DNA from: Pseudomonas sp.
Lineage (GTDB): Bacteria > Pseudomonadota > Gammaproteobacteria > Pseudomonadales > Pseudomonadaceae
Direction of reading: 5' to 3'
Length of the DNA stretch: 64,000 bases
NCBI RefSeq assembly: GCF_030683065.1
Contig: NZ_JAUXMX010000014.1
Coordinates: 1-64,000 of the forward strand
The notes beneath the pieces were generated by a model, which was not told the DNA's origin, did not search any database, and saw nothing but the letters and a program-made list of their open reading frames with translations. How positions within the stretch are numbered: the first letter of the stretch is position 1; every line of letters starts with the position of its first letter. This document shows positions 17,370 through 26,487 of the stretch, in pieces. The translations under genes were made by a program, and so were the position numbers.

Positions 17370-17440
17370 CGTAGGGTGCGCGGGGCCGCCTAGGCCATGC
17401 GCACCAACCCCGACACTTGGTGCGCACGGCGCACCCTACG
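17370..17440. repeat. Intergenic palindrome inside the nir-nas-cobA operon
   Basis: CGTAGGGTGCGC at the left end is the inverted copy of GCGCACCCTACG at the right end. Inside, TGCGCACCAA pairs with TTGGTGCGCA around a short loop. It belongs to a set of GTAGG...CCTAC palindromes in this window and separates nasA from cobA within the operon. Confidence 0.8.
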
Positions 17441-17453
17441 CTAGGAATTTCAT

Positions 17454-18191
17454 ATGAGCGCAAAAGTCTGGCTGGTGGGCGCAGGCCCGGGTGACCCGGA
17501 ACTGCTGACCCTCAAGGCAGTGAAAGCCCTGAGTCTTGCCGATGTCGTGATGATCGACGACCTGGTCAACCCGGCGGTACTGGAACACTGCCCAACCGCG
17601 CGTATCGTCCAGGTAGGCAAACGTGGCGGCTGCCGCTCGACACCCCAGGCCTTTATCCATCGCCTGATGCTGCGCTATGCGCGACAGGGTAAATGTGTGG
17701 TGCGCCTGAAAGGCGGCGACCCGTGCATCTTCGGCAGGGGCAGCGAAGAGATCGACTGGCTCCAACAGCACGGCATCGAGGTGGAGATGGTTAACGGCAT
17801 CACTGCTGGCCTGGCTGGCGCCACCAACTGCGGCATTCCCCTGACCCTACGCGGTGTTGCCCGCGGCGTTACCCTGGTAACCGCTCATACCCAAGATGAC
17901 AGCACGCTGAACTGGCAAGCCCTGGCCCAGGGCGGCACCACCCTGGTGGTGTACATGGGTGTGGCTAAGCTGGCAGACATCCGCGATAGCCTGCTGGCCG
18001 GCGGCATGTGCGCCGATATGCCGGTAGCAATGATCGAAAATGCCTCGTTGCCTCACCAGCGCGAATGCCGCAGCTCACTGGCGGCGATGCACCAGGACGC
18101 CCTGGCTTTCCAGCTGAAAAGCCCAGCCATCCTGGTAATAGGTCAGGTTGCCGCCGGACATCAAGCGCAGTCTATGGCAGCGATTGCCTAA
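17454..18191 (+). CDS. cobA: Uroporphyrinogen-III C-methyltransferase
   Basis: A 245-residue SAM-dependent methyltransferase making precorrin-2 from uroporphyrinogen III, the first step to sirohaem. Family motifs are VGAGPGDPELLTLKA at the start, VVRLKGGDPCIFGRG and the VNGITAG stretch. It has only the methyltransferase domain, without the CysG dehydrogenase/ferrochelatase part. As last gene of nirB-nirD-nasA-cobA it would secure sirohaem for NirB. The start ATG follows TAGGAATTTC. An intrinsic terminator lies 18 bases after the stop. Confidence 0.94.
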   Translation: MSAKVWLVGAGPGDPELLTLKAVKALSLADVVMIDDLVNPAVLEHCPTARIVQVGKRGGCRSTPQAFIHRLMLRYARQGKCVVRLKGGDPCIFGRGSEEIDWLQQHGIEVEMVNGITAGLAGATNCGIPLTLRGVARGVTLVTAHTQDDSTLNWQALAQGGTTLVVYMGVAKLADIRDSLLAGGMCADMPVAMIENASLPHQRECRSSLAAMHQDALAFQLKSPAILVIGQVAAGHQAQSMAAIA

Positions 18192-18209
18192 CCTCGCAGA
18201 GTTACTCCT

Positions 18210-18233
18210 GCCCGGCCTTGACCGGGCTTTTTT
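18210..18233 (+). terminator. Intrinsic terminator of the nirB-cobA operon
   Basis: GCCCGG and CCGGGC form a stem around CCTTGA, followed by TTTTTT. Confidence 0.88.
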
Positions 18234-18243
18234 CTGGACAAAG

Positions 18244-18269
18244 AAAAACCCGGCCGAAGCCGGGTTTTT
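18244..18269 (-). terminator. Intrinsic terminator of oprF, working both ways
   Basis: AAAAACCCGGC pairs with GCCGGGTTTTT around a CGAA loop. The T-runs on both strands let it end oprF from the right and back up the cobA terminator from the left. Confidence 0.9.
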
Positions 18270-18288
18270 CATAGCAGCTTGAGACCAG

Positions 18289-19254
18289 TTACTGGACTTG
18301 AGCTTCTACTTGAGCTTCAACACGACGGTTGATGGCACGGCCCGACTCAGTTGCGTTGTCGGCAACCGGTTGAGTTTCGCCATAACCAGCAGCGTTTACG
18401 CGCTGACCTTCAACACCGTACTGGTTGACCAGAACTTCACGAACAGCGCTTGCGCGCTTTTCGGACAGCTGCTGGTTGTAGGTGTCAGTACCGACGGAGT
18501 CAGTGTGACCTTCAACAGTGGTGCTGGTCTGCGGGTACTGATTCATGAAATCAGCCAGGTTCTTGATGTCGCCATAGCTTTCTTCTTTGACTTGAGCTTT
18601 GTCAAAGTCGAATTTCACGTCCAGCTCAACACGTACAACCTGGGCTGGCTCTTCAGCAACTACAACCGGCTCTGGCATCGGCTCTGGAGCGGCTTCTGCA
18701 ACCTGAACAGGTTGAGTGCTGCCACCGAAGTTCATGCCAAGACCGATGCTTGGAGCCCACTCGGTGTCACCTTGGTCAATGTTGTACTGAGCTTCAACGC
18801 CAGCACGAGCATAAAGATTTTCGGTGATGAAGTACTTGGCACCGCCGCCAATGTTGGCAAAGGTAGAGCCATTACGGCCGCCGCGACCGGTTTGACCGAT
18901 GCTTTGATCCGAGAAGCCTGCAGAAACGTAAGGACGCAGCGCGTCACCGGCATTGTTGAAGTGGTACAGAGCATCGAGGGCGGTGTTGGAGCCCTTGATG
19001 TTACGACCGTCTTCGCCGCGAGCGTTGTGTACTTCGTCGTATGCCAGACGCAGTTCAACATCATCAGTCAGGTAGTAGCCGATGCTGCCGCCGAACAGGT
19101 TGCCGTTATTTTTGAAGTCACGAGCGCTGTCGAAGATTTCCTTCTTGGCAAAACCCTCCACTTCAATAGCGCCTTGACCTTGAGCCAGAACGCCGAAAGA
19201 TGAAGACGCCAGCACAGAACTGATCACAACGCCCAAAGTGTTTTTAAATTTCAT
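18289..19254 (-). CDS. oprF: Major outer-membrane porin OprF
   Basis: A 321-residue OmpA-type porin. A cleavable signal peptide (MKFKNTLGVVISSVLAS...VLAQG) precedes an N-terminal eight-strand barrel (to about residue 175). A proline-rich linker (APEPMPEPVVVAEEPAQ) leads to the C-terminal OmpA peptidoglycan-binding domain with the typical VEGHTDSVGTDTYNQQLSEKRA region. The linker has no cysteines, unlike the P. aeruginosa protein. An earlier in-frame codon would add 18 residues ahead of the signal peptide and is rejected. AGGGA precedes the start. It follows sigX, as in other Pseudomonas. Confidence 0.97.
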   Translation of the reverse strand: MKFKNTLGVVISSVLASSSFGVLAQGQGAIEVEGFAKKEIFDSARDFKNNGNLFGGSIGYYLTDDVELRLAYDEVHNARGEDGRNIKGSNTALDALYHFNNAGDALRPYVSAGFSDQSIGQTGRGGRNGSTFANIGGGAKYFITENLYARAGVEAQYNIDQGDTEWAPSIGLGMNFGGSTQPVQVAEAAPEPMPEPVVVAEEPAQVVRVELDVKFDFDKAQVKEESYGDIKNLADFMNQYPQTSTTVEGHTDSVGTDTYNQQLSEKRASAVREVLVNQYGVEGQRVNAAGYGETQPVADNATESGRAINRRVEAQVEAQVQ

Positions 19255-19357
19255 CCGTAAATCCCTAACTTGGTGGCCAGTAAGTTGTCTGACAAACAAG
19301 ACAACCAAAGAGTAATTCTAACAGAACCACTCCTAACATTAGAGGCCCTATACATAT
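19255..19357 (-). promoter_or_regulatory. oprF leader and promoter region
   Basis: The gap between sigX and oprF is AT-rich and should contain the SigX-dependent and housekeeping promoters of oprF; I could not place their elements with confidence. On the transcript, GTTGTCT and AGACAAC (19284-19305) form a 7-base-pair hairpin in the 5' untranslated region. Confidence 0.5.
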
Positions 19358-19948
19358 TTAAGTTTCAATACTGCCTGAAAATTTTTCTCGCAACCGGTCA
19401 AGCGCGCGTTTGTAGCGCATTTTCGTGGCGCTCAGGCCCATGTGCATGATGTCTGCGATCTCCTGAAACTCCAGCTCTGCGACAAAACGTAGCACCAGAA
19501 TTTCCCGATCAATAGGGTTTACATGCACCAGCCAACGATCAAGACCACCGGGATCTTCAACTTTAGGCATCTTTTCTTCAGATGCCTCCTCCAGTGGATC
19601 AAGGCTCAATGCATCCATCAGGCGCCGCTTGCGCCGTTCTTTACGGTATTGGGTAATGCACTCGTTATAGGTGATGCTGTAGAGCCAGGTTTTAAACTTC
19701 GATTTCCCTTCGAAGTTCTTCAAACCATATAGCACCTTGAGCATTACCTCCTGGCACACATCGTCCGCGTCCCGCTCACTGCCCAAGTAACGCGCACATA
19801 CATTGAACAGCGTTCGTTGATAACGACGCATCAGCTCTTCGTATGCGCGGGTGACGTGAAATAGCTCGCCGTGCGCACGCGCAACCAGCTCCTCATCCGA
19901 GAGTTCGCGGGGGTCATAGCGCAAGGGCATCGGTTGGGCTTTATTCAA
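19358..19948 (-). CDS. sigX: ECF sigma factor SigX
   Basis: A 196-residue ECF sigma factor that directs oprF and envelope/fatty-acid genes. Region 2 is seen in YQRTLFNVCARYLGSERDADDVCQEVM and region 4 in PIDREILVLRFVAELEFQEIADIM followed by the helix-turn-helix. The start is a TTG codon reading LNKAQP; from there the length is the usual 196 residues, while the ATG 16 codons earlier lacks a ribosome site. TTG use is an inference. It lies between cmpX and oprF in the conserved order. No anti-sigma gene is adjacent. Confidence 0.93.
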   Translation of the reverse strand: MNKAQPMPLRYDPRELSDEELVARAHGELFHVTRAYEELMRRYQRTLFNVCARYLGSERDADDVCQEVMLKVLYGLKNFEGKSKFKTWLYSITYNECITQYRKERRKRRLMDALSLDPLEEASEEKMPKVEDPGGLDRWLVHVNPIDREILVLRFVAELEFQEIADIMHMGLSATKMRYKRALDRLREKFSGSIET

Positions 19949-20037
19949 AACGAGTCGGGCCGACAGTCGGGACGGGGCTGCCAGCACCTGATGCAACAGG
20001 CGCTGGGTTGGCAGGATAGATTAGCAGGATTGGCGCG

Positions 20038-20862
20038 TTAGCGACTGCTCACCCGGTTCTCAAGAAGAGTGCGATTAGCCACTGAGACCAATTCGCCTTC
20101 GTCAGTCAAGAGGATCGTCTTGACTGTGCCGATCTCCTCGATCTGCCCTTCGACATCACCGACCTGAACGTGTTGCCCTACCTGATACAGCTCACGCACA
20201 TAAATACCGGCGAGGATCTGCCCGGCGATTTCCCTGCTCCCAAGCCCTAAAGCCAAGGCAGCAGCCAACCCGACCGAAATCAGCACGATGGCAATAACAT
20301 TGTTCAGCAGGTCGGTTTTGATCTCCAGCTGGCCGATGGCAACCGAGATACTGATGATGATCACCAGCCCTTGTGCGATGCGACCCAGGCCATGGGCGTA
20401 ATCGAGACCAACGCCCTCGGCCGCTCCGCGCACCAGTCCGCTGACCAACTGCGCCAACAATACCCCCGCCAGCAGGACGAGAGCAGCACCAAAGACCTTG
20501 GGCAGATAGAGCGCGAGCACGTCAAGGGTTGCGGAAACACGCTCCAAGCCAAGCGACTCAGCGGCGGAAACCAGAAAAATCAGCAACACGAACCAATAAA
20601 CAATCTTGCCGATCAGGGTCGAAACCGGCACCTGAATACCCGCACGACCGAGCAGCTTGGTCAGTCCGGTACCTGCCATCAAACGATCCAGGCCAATCTT
20701 GCCAAGTAATTTTGACAGCAGAGTGTCGAGCAGCTTGGCTACGACGAAGCCGAGCAACACCAATATCAACGCAACGAACAGGTTCGGAATAAAGCCGGCG
20801 ACTTTAGTCCAGAGCGCGGTCATCGCAGCTATTAGGCTTTGAGTCCAGGGATCGAGTTCCAT
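20038..20862 (-). CDS. cmpX: Mechanosensitive-channel-like membrane protein CmpX
   Basis: A 274-residue inner-membrane protein with four to five predicted helices in its N-terminal two-thirds (for example residues 19-38, 86-105, 124-144). An MscS-like beta domain follows, with GLGSREIAGQILAGIYVRELYQVGQHVQVGDVEG. The CmpX family is known to influence SigX activity and envelope stress; how is not clear. The start MELDPWTQSL sits 1 base after the crfX stop, so the two are translationally coupled. A longer frame starting 20 codons earlier overlaps crfX and is not used. Confidence 0.92.
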   Translation of the reverse strand: MELDPWTQSLIAAMTALWTKVAGFIPNLFVALILVLLGFVVAKLLDTLLSKLLGKIGLDRLMAGTGLTKLLGRAGIQVPVSTLIGKIVYWFVLLIFLVSAAESLGLERVSATLDVLALYLPKVFGAALVLLAGVLLAQLVSGLVRGAAEGVGLDYAHGLGRIAQGLVIIISISVAIGQLEIKTDLLNNVIAIVLISVGLAAALALGLGSREIAGQILAGIYVRELYQVGQHVQVGDVEGQIEEIGTVKTILLTDEGELVSVANRTLLENRVSSR

Positions 20863-20863
20863 T

Positions 20864-21109
20864 TCAGTCAGCCTTGTCAGTAGAACGAACAGTAGGGCGG
20901 CGGCGTGACACGGGAGACACATGAGCCGAGCCGTTATTCAGCGCGATCATCATTGCACCAAGCCAGTGCCCCATGAGCGCGAAAAGGTCGCCGGCACCGA
21001 CCTGGCGGTTGGCCGTTTTCAGTACGCGATGCAGGCAAGCGTCGTCATCGTGATCAGACGCGCCAGACTTGAGCATATCGCGCAGGGATTCTTCAAATGG
21101 ATCGTGCAT
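20864..21109 (-). CDS. crfX: CrfX, small conserved protein of the sigX locus
   Basis: An 81-residue soluble protein beginning MHDPFEESLRDMLKSG, with an acidic DHDDD patch and a hydrophobic helix (DLFALMGHWLGAMMIALN). It matches CrfX, found upstream of cmpX in Pseudomonas; its biochemical role is unknown. TGAGGTGC precedes the ATG. It is the first gene of crfX-cmpX, with one base between the stop and the next start. The ATG four codons earlier is not used because the ribosome site fits the internal one. Confidence 0.9.
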   Translation of the reverse strand: MHDPFEESLRDMLKSGASDHDDDACLHRVLKTANRQVGAGDLFALMGHWLGAMMIALNNGSAHVSPVSRRRPTVRSTDKAD

Positions 21110-21163
21110 GAAGCACCTCATAGAACGTCTCGGCTAGACGAGACCAACTTGCGGCAAGTCACA

Positions 21164-22159
21164 TCAGGCCCAACGCAGGCGGCGCAGCAGCCACCATTGG
21201 CCAAGGCCGATCACCAGCATGAGCAGGCAGGCGATAAGAAAGCCGAAGGGGCTATCAGTGCCGGGAATGCCACCCACATTGATACCCAGTAAACCTGTGA
21301 GGAAGCTCATCGGCAGAAAAACTCCGGTGATAATGGCGAAACGGTACATGATCCGATTCATCCGCTGATCCATGCGGCGATTTTCCGCCTCCAGCAGCAG
21401 GCTGACGCGCTCACGGCTGAGCTCCAACTCTTCCAGGTAACGGGTCAGGCGGTTATGCAGCTCGTTCCAATAACCTGAGTCGTCGGCAAGAAACCAGGGC
21501 TGCTGCTTGCGCGTCAACTGCGCATAAATCTCACTTTGCGGCGCGAGGAAACGACGCAAGCCGGCAGCGCGGCGCCGCACCTGCAGCAATTGCGCGTGAT
21601 CCGGCACAGCATGCTCATCGGCATCGACCTGCTCTTCCTGCTCGTCGACTCGCTCGGACAACTCGGCTACTAGAGCGTCGACCTTGTCGGTCAGGTAATC
21701 CGCGAGGGTCAGGATCAGTTCTGACGAGGTTTTCGGACCACGACCTGCGGCGAAGTCGGCAATCAGGTTCTCGGTCGCGCGCAACGGGCGCAGGCGCAAG
21801 GAAATAATCCGCCTGGCATCGGCAAAGATGCGCACTGAGACCATGTCCTCCGGCTCTGCTCCCGGGTTGAGATTGACCCCGCGCAGAAACAGCAGCAACG
21901 CGTCATCCGGCAGCATCAGCAGGCGCGGCCGGGTGTTTTCCTCGAGCATCAGATCACAGGCGAACTCACTCAAGCCGCTTTCGCCGCGCAACCACTGCTG
22001 GGTCTTCGGATGACTGCGATCCCAGTGCACCCACAGGCTCTCTCGCTCGGCCAGTTCGAGGCCAGCCAATTGCCCTTGAGCGATGGCACGTGCGCCGCCT
22101 GCTCCATCCAGGACAAAAGCGTGCACCAGGCCCCACAACGTGTTGTCTTGCTCGTGCAT
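21164..22159 (-). CDS. zntB: CorA-family (ZntB-like) zinc/metal transporter
   Basis: A 331-residue CorA-family protein. A cytoplasmic alpha/beta N-domain is followed by the long stalk helix (LTRYLEELELSRERVSLLLEAENRR) and two C-terminal membrane helices. The loop motif is GIN-VGGIPG instead of the GMN of magnesium CorA, which points to the ZntB branch (zinc transport coupled to protons). The start MHEQDNTLW has AGGAG 5 bases upstream. It is close to rraA (18 bases), so both may be one transcript. Confidence 0.88.
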   Translation of the reverse strand: MHEQDNTLWGLVHAFVLDGAGGARAIAQGQLAGLELAERESLWVHWDRSHPKTQQWLRGESGLSEFACDLMLEENTRPRLLMLPDDALLLFLRGVNLNPGAEPEDMVSVRIFADARRIISLRLRPLRATENLIADFAAGRGPKTSSELILTLADYLTDKVDALVAELSERVDEQEEQVDADEHAVPDHAQLLQVRRRAAGLRRFLAPQSEIYAQLTRKQQPWFLADDSGYWNELHNRLTRYLEELELSRERVSLLLEAENRRMDQRMNRIMYRFAIITGVFLPMSFLTGLLGINVGGIPGTDSPFGFLIACLLMLVIGLGQWWLLRRLRWA

Positions 22160-22177
22160 GCCGACTCCTGGCATTTC

Positions 22178-22666
22178 TTATTCCGGCATCTTCAGCGCAG
22201 TGGGCGAAATGATGATGCCGTTGTTGTCAGCATACAGGTATTCACCTGGGCGGAACGTTACGCCACCGAAAGTCACGGCCACATTAAGGTCGCCGATGCC
22301 GCGCTTATCGGTTTTCATCGGATGACTGGCCAGTGCCTGTATGCCGAGTTCGGTCTGCGCCAGGACATCGACATCGCGCACACAGCCATAGATGACTAAA
22401 CCTTCCCAGCCATTCTTCGCGGCTTTTTCCGCCAGCATGTCACCGAGTAAAGCGCGGCGCATGGAGGCACCACCATCCACTACCATCACCTTGCCTTTAC
22501 CGGGCTGCTCTACGTGCTCCTTGACCAGCGAGTTGTCTTCAAAGCATTTGATGGTGACGATCTCGCCACCGAAGGAGTCGCGCCCGCCGAAATTGCTGAA
22601 CATCGGCTCGACGACCTGGACCAGTTCAGGGTAGGCGTCACACAAGTCCGGGGTGATGTAATGCAT
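22178..22666 (-). CDS. rraA: RraA-family protein
   Basis: A 162-residue protein of the RraA fold: regulator of RNase E activity in enterobacteria, or 4-hydroxy-4-methyl-2-oxoglutarate aldolase in relatives. The core [35 protein letters not shown]-type stretch is present with the G-x-x-x-R/D residues used by the aldolase branch (RRALLGD and CVRDVDVL). Which activity applies here cannot be read from the sequence. The 198 bases upstream up to the hydrolase gene hold no recognisable gene. Confidence 0.9.
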   Translation of the reverse strand: MHYITPDLCDAYPELVQVVEPMFSNFGGRDSFGGEIVTIKCFEDNSLVKEHVEQPGKGKVMVVDGGASMRRALLGDMLAEKAAKNGWEGLVIYGCVRDVDVLAQTELGIQALASHPMKTDKRGIGDLNVAVTFGGVTFRPGEYLYADNNGIIISPTALKMPE

Positions 22667-22864
22667 AGGGAAACTCCTGATTGACTAGATATTTAACCTC
22701 AGGCTGCAGCGATCAGTGCTGACACGATCAGCGCAACGCCTGAGCTGTGACAGTGGTGTTGTACAAGGGTGCCCTGACTGAGCCTGCGCCTTGCGCGACG
22801 ATCGTCGCAGTCGAGCCAAGCACAAAACCACCGAACGGCCATTTCGCAGCACATATTAGCGACA

Positions 22865-23875
22865 TCACTGCGCGGGAAGATCGCCCTGCACCTGCTCAAG
22901 CGCAGCAGGTTTGAGTTCACCAGGCATATTCTGGGTTTTATCCAGCCACCGCGCCACCAAAGGCCACACCTCACGTTGCGCCTCTTTGCTGACGAGCATT
23001 TCGACATGACCGAAATCGCCCGCGAAACCGTTTTCCTGACCCAGGCAGAGGAACTCGCTTACCGGCGAGCCGAACTGTTCAAGCAGCTTGCGACACGCCC
23101 ACACCGGATCCTGCCGATCACCTACTGCTGCCACCGCGAGCACAGGTACCCGTACTTCAGCCAGGCCAGCCCACCAATCACGCTCAGCATCGCCAAAACG
23201 ACCAAACAAACCATGCCAGCGCAAGCTCTCCAGGGCCAGACCGACAGGCTCATCTTCCGGCCCGCGCTTGAGCCGGCTACCGGACAGAACAGAGAACTGC
23301 TTGAGCAGCAAGCGCCCGCCCCATTCTACCGGCGGCACTTTCAGCGGCCAGTAGGTGCGACTGATCTGGCTGCCGAACAAGGCCGCAGACGCCACCCGGC
23401 TCTGGTCTAGATAATGCCCACCCAACGCACCAGCCAAGGTGATACCGCCCAGCGAATGGCCGATCCAATGGGCCGGCTGGGGGTTCTGTTCATGGACGAA
23501 CTCGGCTAGCGCAGGTAAATCGTAACGCACGTAGTCGCTGACACGGTTGTGCCGGTACGCCTTGTTGCGCGGCGACAGTCCATGCCCTCGCATCTCGGCG
23601 ATCCACACGTCGAAACCGGCACGCGCCAGGTAAGGACCAAGCCCGATACCCTTGGGTGAATACCAGAAACGCCGGTTAGAGAAACTGCCGGGGATCAATA
23701 TCACCGGGACGCCCCGTACGCCCTGCGGAACGGCCAAGCCCAAACGGGTCAGGGCCAATTCGACAGTGCGATCCGGGCTGTTGCAGGGCTTGAGGCGATA
23801 GACATCCTCGCTCAAGTCCCCACGAAACTCCGCGCTGATCAAAGCGACGGGAAAAAGCTCACTGCTGCTTTGCAT
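22865..23875 (-). CDS. Alpha/beta hydrolase
   Basis: A 336-residue alpha/beta-hydrolase. The nucleophile elbow GHSLGG (serine in HWIGHSLGGITLAG) and the oxyanion region around VILIPGSFSNRRFW are visible. A late GHVEML supplies the likely catalytic histidine and an aspartate occurs in VGDRQDPV. The substrate is unknown; a lipase or esterase role is plausible. The start MQSSSELFPVAL is preferred over a codon 16 residues earlier, because the ppsA terminator lies inside that extension. No signal peptide is seen. Confidence 0.85.
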   Translation of the reverse strand: MQSSSELFPVALISAEFRGDLSEDVYRLKPCNSPDRTVELALTRLGLAVPQGVRGVPVILIPGSFSNRRFWYSPKGIGLGPYLARAGFDVWIAEMRGHGLSPRNKAYRHNRVSDYVRYDLPALAEFVHEQNPQPAHWIGHSLGGITLAGALGGHYLDQSRVASAALFGSQISRTYWPLKVPPVEWGGRLLLKQFSVLSGSRLKRGPEDEPVGLALESLRWHGLFGRFGDAERDWWAGLAEVRVPVLAVAAVGDRQDPVWACRKLLEQFGSPVSEFLCLGQENGFAGDFGHVEMLVSKEAQREVWPLVARWLDKTQNMPGELKPAALEQVQGDLPAQ

Positions 23876-23893
23876 CTTTGCTCTTGCACAAAA

Positions 23894-23916
23894 AAGGGCA
23901 GGATCAACCTGCCCTT
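23894..23916 (-). terminator. Intrinsic terminator of ppsA
   Basis: AAGGGCAGG and CCTGCCCTT form a 9-base-pair stem around ATCAA. On the minus strand the stem is followed by a run of T, 23 bases after the ppsA stop. Confidence 0.88.
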
Positions 23917-23938
23917 GAATCAAAAGGTTAACGGTAAA

Positions 23939-26311
23939 TCAGACAGGCTGGCCTTCCGCGAGGAAGAACCAGGTGTCCAGTACCGAATCCGGGTTCAGCG
24001 ATACGCTTTCGATACCCTGCTCCATCAGCCAGCGTGCCAGATCTGGATGATCCGAAGGCCCCTGACCGCAAATGCCGATGTACTTGCCGGCCTTGTTGCA
24101 CGCCTGGATGGCGTTACTCAGTAACTTCTTGACTGCCGGATTACGCTCGTCGAAAAGGTGCGCAACGATGCCGGAATCCCGATCCAGGCCCAAGGTCAGC
24201 TGGGTCAGATCGTTGGAGCCAATCGAGAAGCCATCGAAGAACTCGAGGAACTCTTCAGCCAGAATTGCGTTGGATGGCAACTCGCACATCATGATGATGC
24301 GCAAGCCGTTCTCGCCGCGCGTAAGGCCGTTACTGGCCAGCAGGTCGATGACCTGACTGGCTTCGCCGAGGGTGCGCACGAAAGGCACCATGATCTCGAC
24401 GTTGGTCAGGCCCATCTCATTGCGCACCTTCTTCATCGCCCGGCATTCCAGCTCGAAGCAATCGCGGAAGGATTCGCTGATGTAGCGCGAGGCGCCACGG
24501 AAGCCGAGCATCGGGTTCTCTTCTTCCGGCTCGTAGAGCTTGCCGCCGATCAGGTTGGCGTATTCGTTGGACTTGAAGTCGGACAGACGCACGATGACCT
24601 TCTTCGGCCAGAAGGCTGCCGCCAGGGTGCTGATACCCTCGACCAGCTTCTCGACGTAGAAGTTGACCGGGTCGTCGTAACCGGCGATGCGCTTCTCGAC
24701 GCTGTCCTTGATCTCCGGCGGCAAGCCAGCGAAGTTCAGCAACGCTTTTGGATGCACGCCGATCATGCGGTTGATGATGAATTCCAGACGGGCCAAGCCT
24801 ACGCCAGCGTTCGGCAACTGGGCGAAATCGAAGGCACGATCGGGGTTACCGACGTTCATCATGATCTTGAACGGCAGGTCGGGCATGGCATCCACGGAGT
24901 TTGTGCGGACATCGAAGCCCAGCTCGCCCTCGAAGATGAAGCCGGTGTCGCCCTCGGCGCAGGACACAGTCACACCCTGGCCATCTTTCAGCACATGGGT
25001 GGCATTGCCACAGCCAACCACGGCCGGTACACCCAGCTCACGAGCGATGATCGCCGCGTGGCAGGTGCGCCCGCCCCGGTTGGTGACGATGGCGCTGGCG
25101 CGCTTCATGACCGGCTCCCAGTCCGGGTCGGTCATGTCGGAAACCAGCACGTCGCCTGGCTGTACCTTGTCCATTTCGGAGATGTCGTTGATTACCCGCA
25201 CCTTGCCAGCGCCGATCTTCTGGCCGATCGCTCGACCCTCGACCAGCACGGTACCGGTTTCCTTGAGCAGGTAGCGCTCCATGACATTGACATTGGTGCG
25301 GCTTCTAACGGTTTCCGGGCGGGCCTGGACGATATACAGCTTGCCGTCATCGCCGTCTTTGGCCCATTCGATGTCCATCGGCCGGCCGTAGTGTTTCTCG
25401 ATGATCATGGCCTGCTTGGCCAACTCGCTGACCTCGGCGTCAGTCAGACAGAAGCGCGCGCGATCGGCACGGTCGACATCAACCACCTTGACTGATTTAC
25501 CAGCCTTGGCTTCGTCGCCGTAGATCATCTTGATCGCCTTGCTGCCTAGGTTGCGGCGCAGGATCGCCGGACGTCCGGCTTCAAGGGTCTGCTTGTGCAC
25601 ATAGAATTCGTCGGGGTTGACTGCACCCTGCACCACGGTTTCGCCCAGGCCGTAAGCGCCAGTGATGAACACTACATCGCGAAAGCCCGACTCGGTGTCC
25701 AGGGTAAACATTACCCCGGCAGTGCCGGTTTCCGAACGCACCATGCGCTGCACACCGGCAGACAGGGCGACCAGCTTGTGGTCGAAGCCCTGATGCACGC
25801 GGTAGGAGATGGCGCGGTCGTTGAACAGCGAAGCGAACACTTCCTTGGCCGCACGGATCACGTTGTCCACGCCGCGAATGTTCAAGAAGGTTTCTTGTTG
25901 GCCCGCGAAAGAGGCATCCGGCAGATCTTCGGCGGTGGCCGAGGAGCGTACGGCTACAGCCATATGCTCATTGCCGTCAGCCATGGCGGCGAAGGCGGTG
26001 CGAATTTGCGCATCCAGTTCGACCGGGAAAGTGGCGTCCATCACCCATTCGCGGATCTGCGCACCGGTTTTGGCCAGGGCATTGACGTCGTCAACGTCGA
26101 GGGCATCCAGCGCCGCGTGGATCTGCTCATTCAGGCCGCTCAGCTCGAGAAAGTCACGGTAGGCCAGGGCGGTAGTGGCGAAACCACCGGGGACCGATAC
26201 TCCGGCGCCGGCAAGGTTGCTGATCATCTCGCCCAGGGAGGCGTTCTTGCCCCCTACGTGCTCAACATCGTGATTGCCGAGCTTATCGAGGGAAACTACG
26301 TACTCTACCAA
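23939..26311 (-). CDS. ppsA: Phosphoenolpyruvate synthase
   Basis: A 790-residue PEP synthase converting pyruvate and ATP to PEP, AMP and phosphate for gluconeogenesis. In order: the N-terminal ATP-grasp domain ([34 protein letters not shown]), the swivelling phosphohistidine domain with catalytic His in [15 protein letters not shown], and the C-terminal PEP-binding barrel ending [12 protein letters not shown] and [11 protein letters not shown]. The start is a TTG codon ([11 protein letters not shown] follows) with GGAGAG 5-6 bases upstream, which gives the usual family length. It is divergent from ppsR, which controls it by phosphorylation. Confidence 0.95.
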   Translation of the reverse strand: MVEYVVSLDKLGNHDVEHVGGKNASLGEMISNLAGAGVSVPGGFATTALAYRDFLELSGLNEQIHAALDALDVDDVNALAKTGAQIREWVMDATFPVELDAQIRTAFAAMADGNEHMAVAVRSSATAEDLPDASFAGQQETFLNIRGVDNVIRAAKEVFASLFNDRAISYRVHQGFDHKLVALSAGVQRMVRSETGTAGVMFTLDTESGFRDVVFITGAYGLGETVVQGAVNPDEFYVHKQTLEAGRPAILRRNLGSKAIKMIYGDEAKAGKSVKVVDVDRADRARFCLTDAEVSELAKQAMIIEKHYGRPMDIEWAKDGDDGKLYIVQARPETVRSRTNVNVMERYLLKETGTVLVEGRAIGQKIGAGKVRVINDISEMDKVQPGDVLVSDMTDPDWEPVMKRASAIVTNRGGRTCHAAIIARELGVPAVVGCGNATHVLKDGQGVTVSCAEGDTGFIFEGELGFDVRTNSVDAMPDLPFKIMMNVGNPDRAFDFAQLPNAGVGLARLEFIINRMIGVHPKALLNFAGLPPEIKDSVEKRIAGYDDPVNFYVEKLVEGISTLAAAFWPKKVIVRLSDFKSNEYANLIGGKLYEPEEENPMLGFRGASRYISESFRDCFELECRAMKKVRNEMGLTNVEIMVPFVRTLGEASQVIDLLASNGLTRGENGLRIIMMCELPSNAILAEEFLEFFDGFSIGSNDLTQLTLGLDRDSGIVAHLFDERNPAVKKLLSNAIQACNKAGKYIGICGQGPSDHPDLARWLMEQGIESVSLNPDSVLDTWFFLAEGQPV

Positions 26312-26487
26312 GGTGATCTCTCCACTAAGGTGTTGGAAAAGCTCAAGGGGCTGGGGCATTCGGCGGCGTATGTCCGCACGATTGTGGCCGGGCCCTGGAA
26401 AATAAGTAACAATGCAAGCACTCACTGCCTGCCAAAGCGGGCCCATGATAGCCAAGAATCGTCCTCAGCTTAAGGCCCACGGTGCAA

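Noticed and set aside
22699-23007. 102-codon minus-strand frame overlapping the hydrolase end
   Set aside because: It has basic, Arg- and Cys-rich shadow composition and overlaps a real gene in another frame.
23876-23923. 16-residue N-terminal extension of the alpha/beta hydrolase
   Set aside because: It overlaps the ppsA terminator hairpin and adds no family-like sequence.
24158-25495. 445-codon open frame opposite ppsA
   Set aside because: It is the complement of ppsA codons with a composition typical of shadows (rich in H, D, Q, G) and no family.
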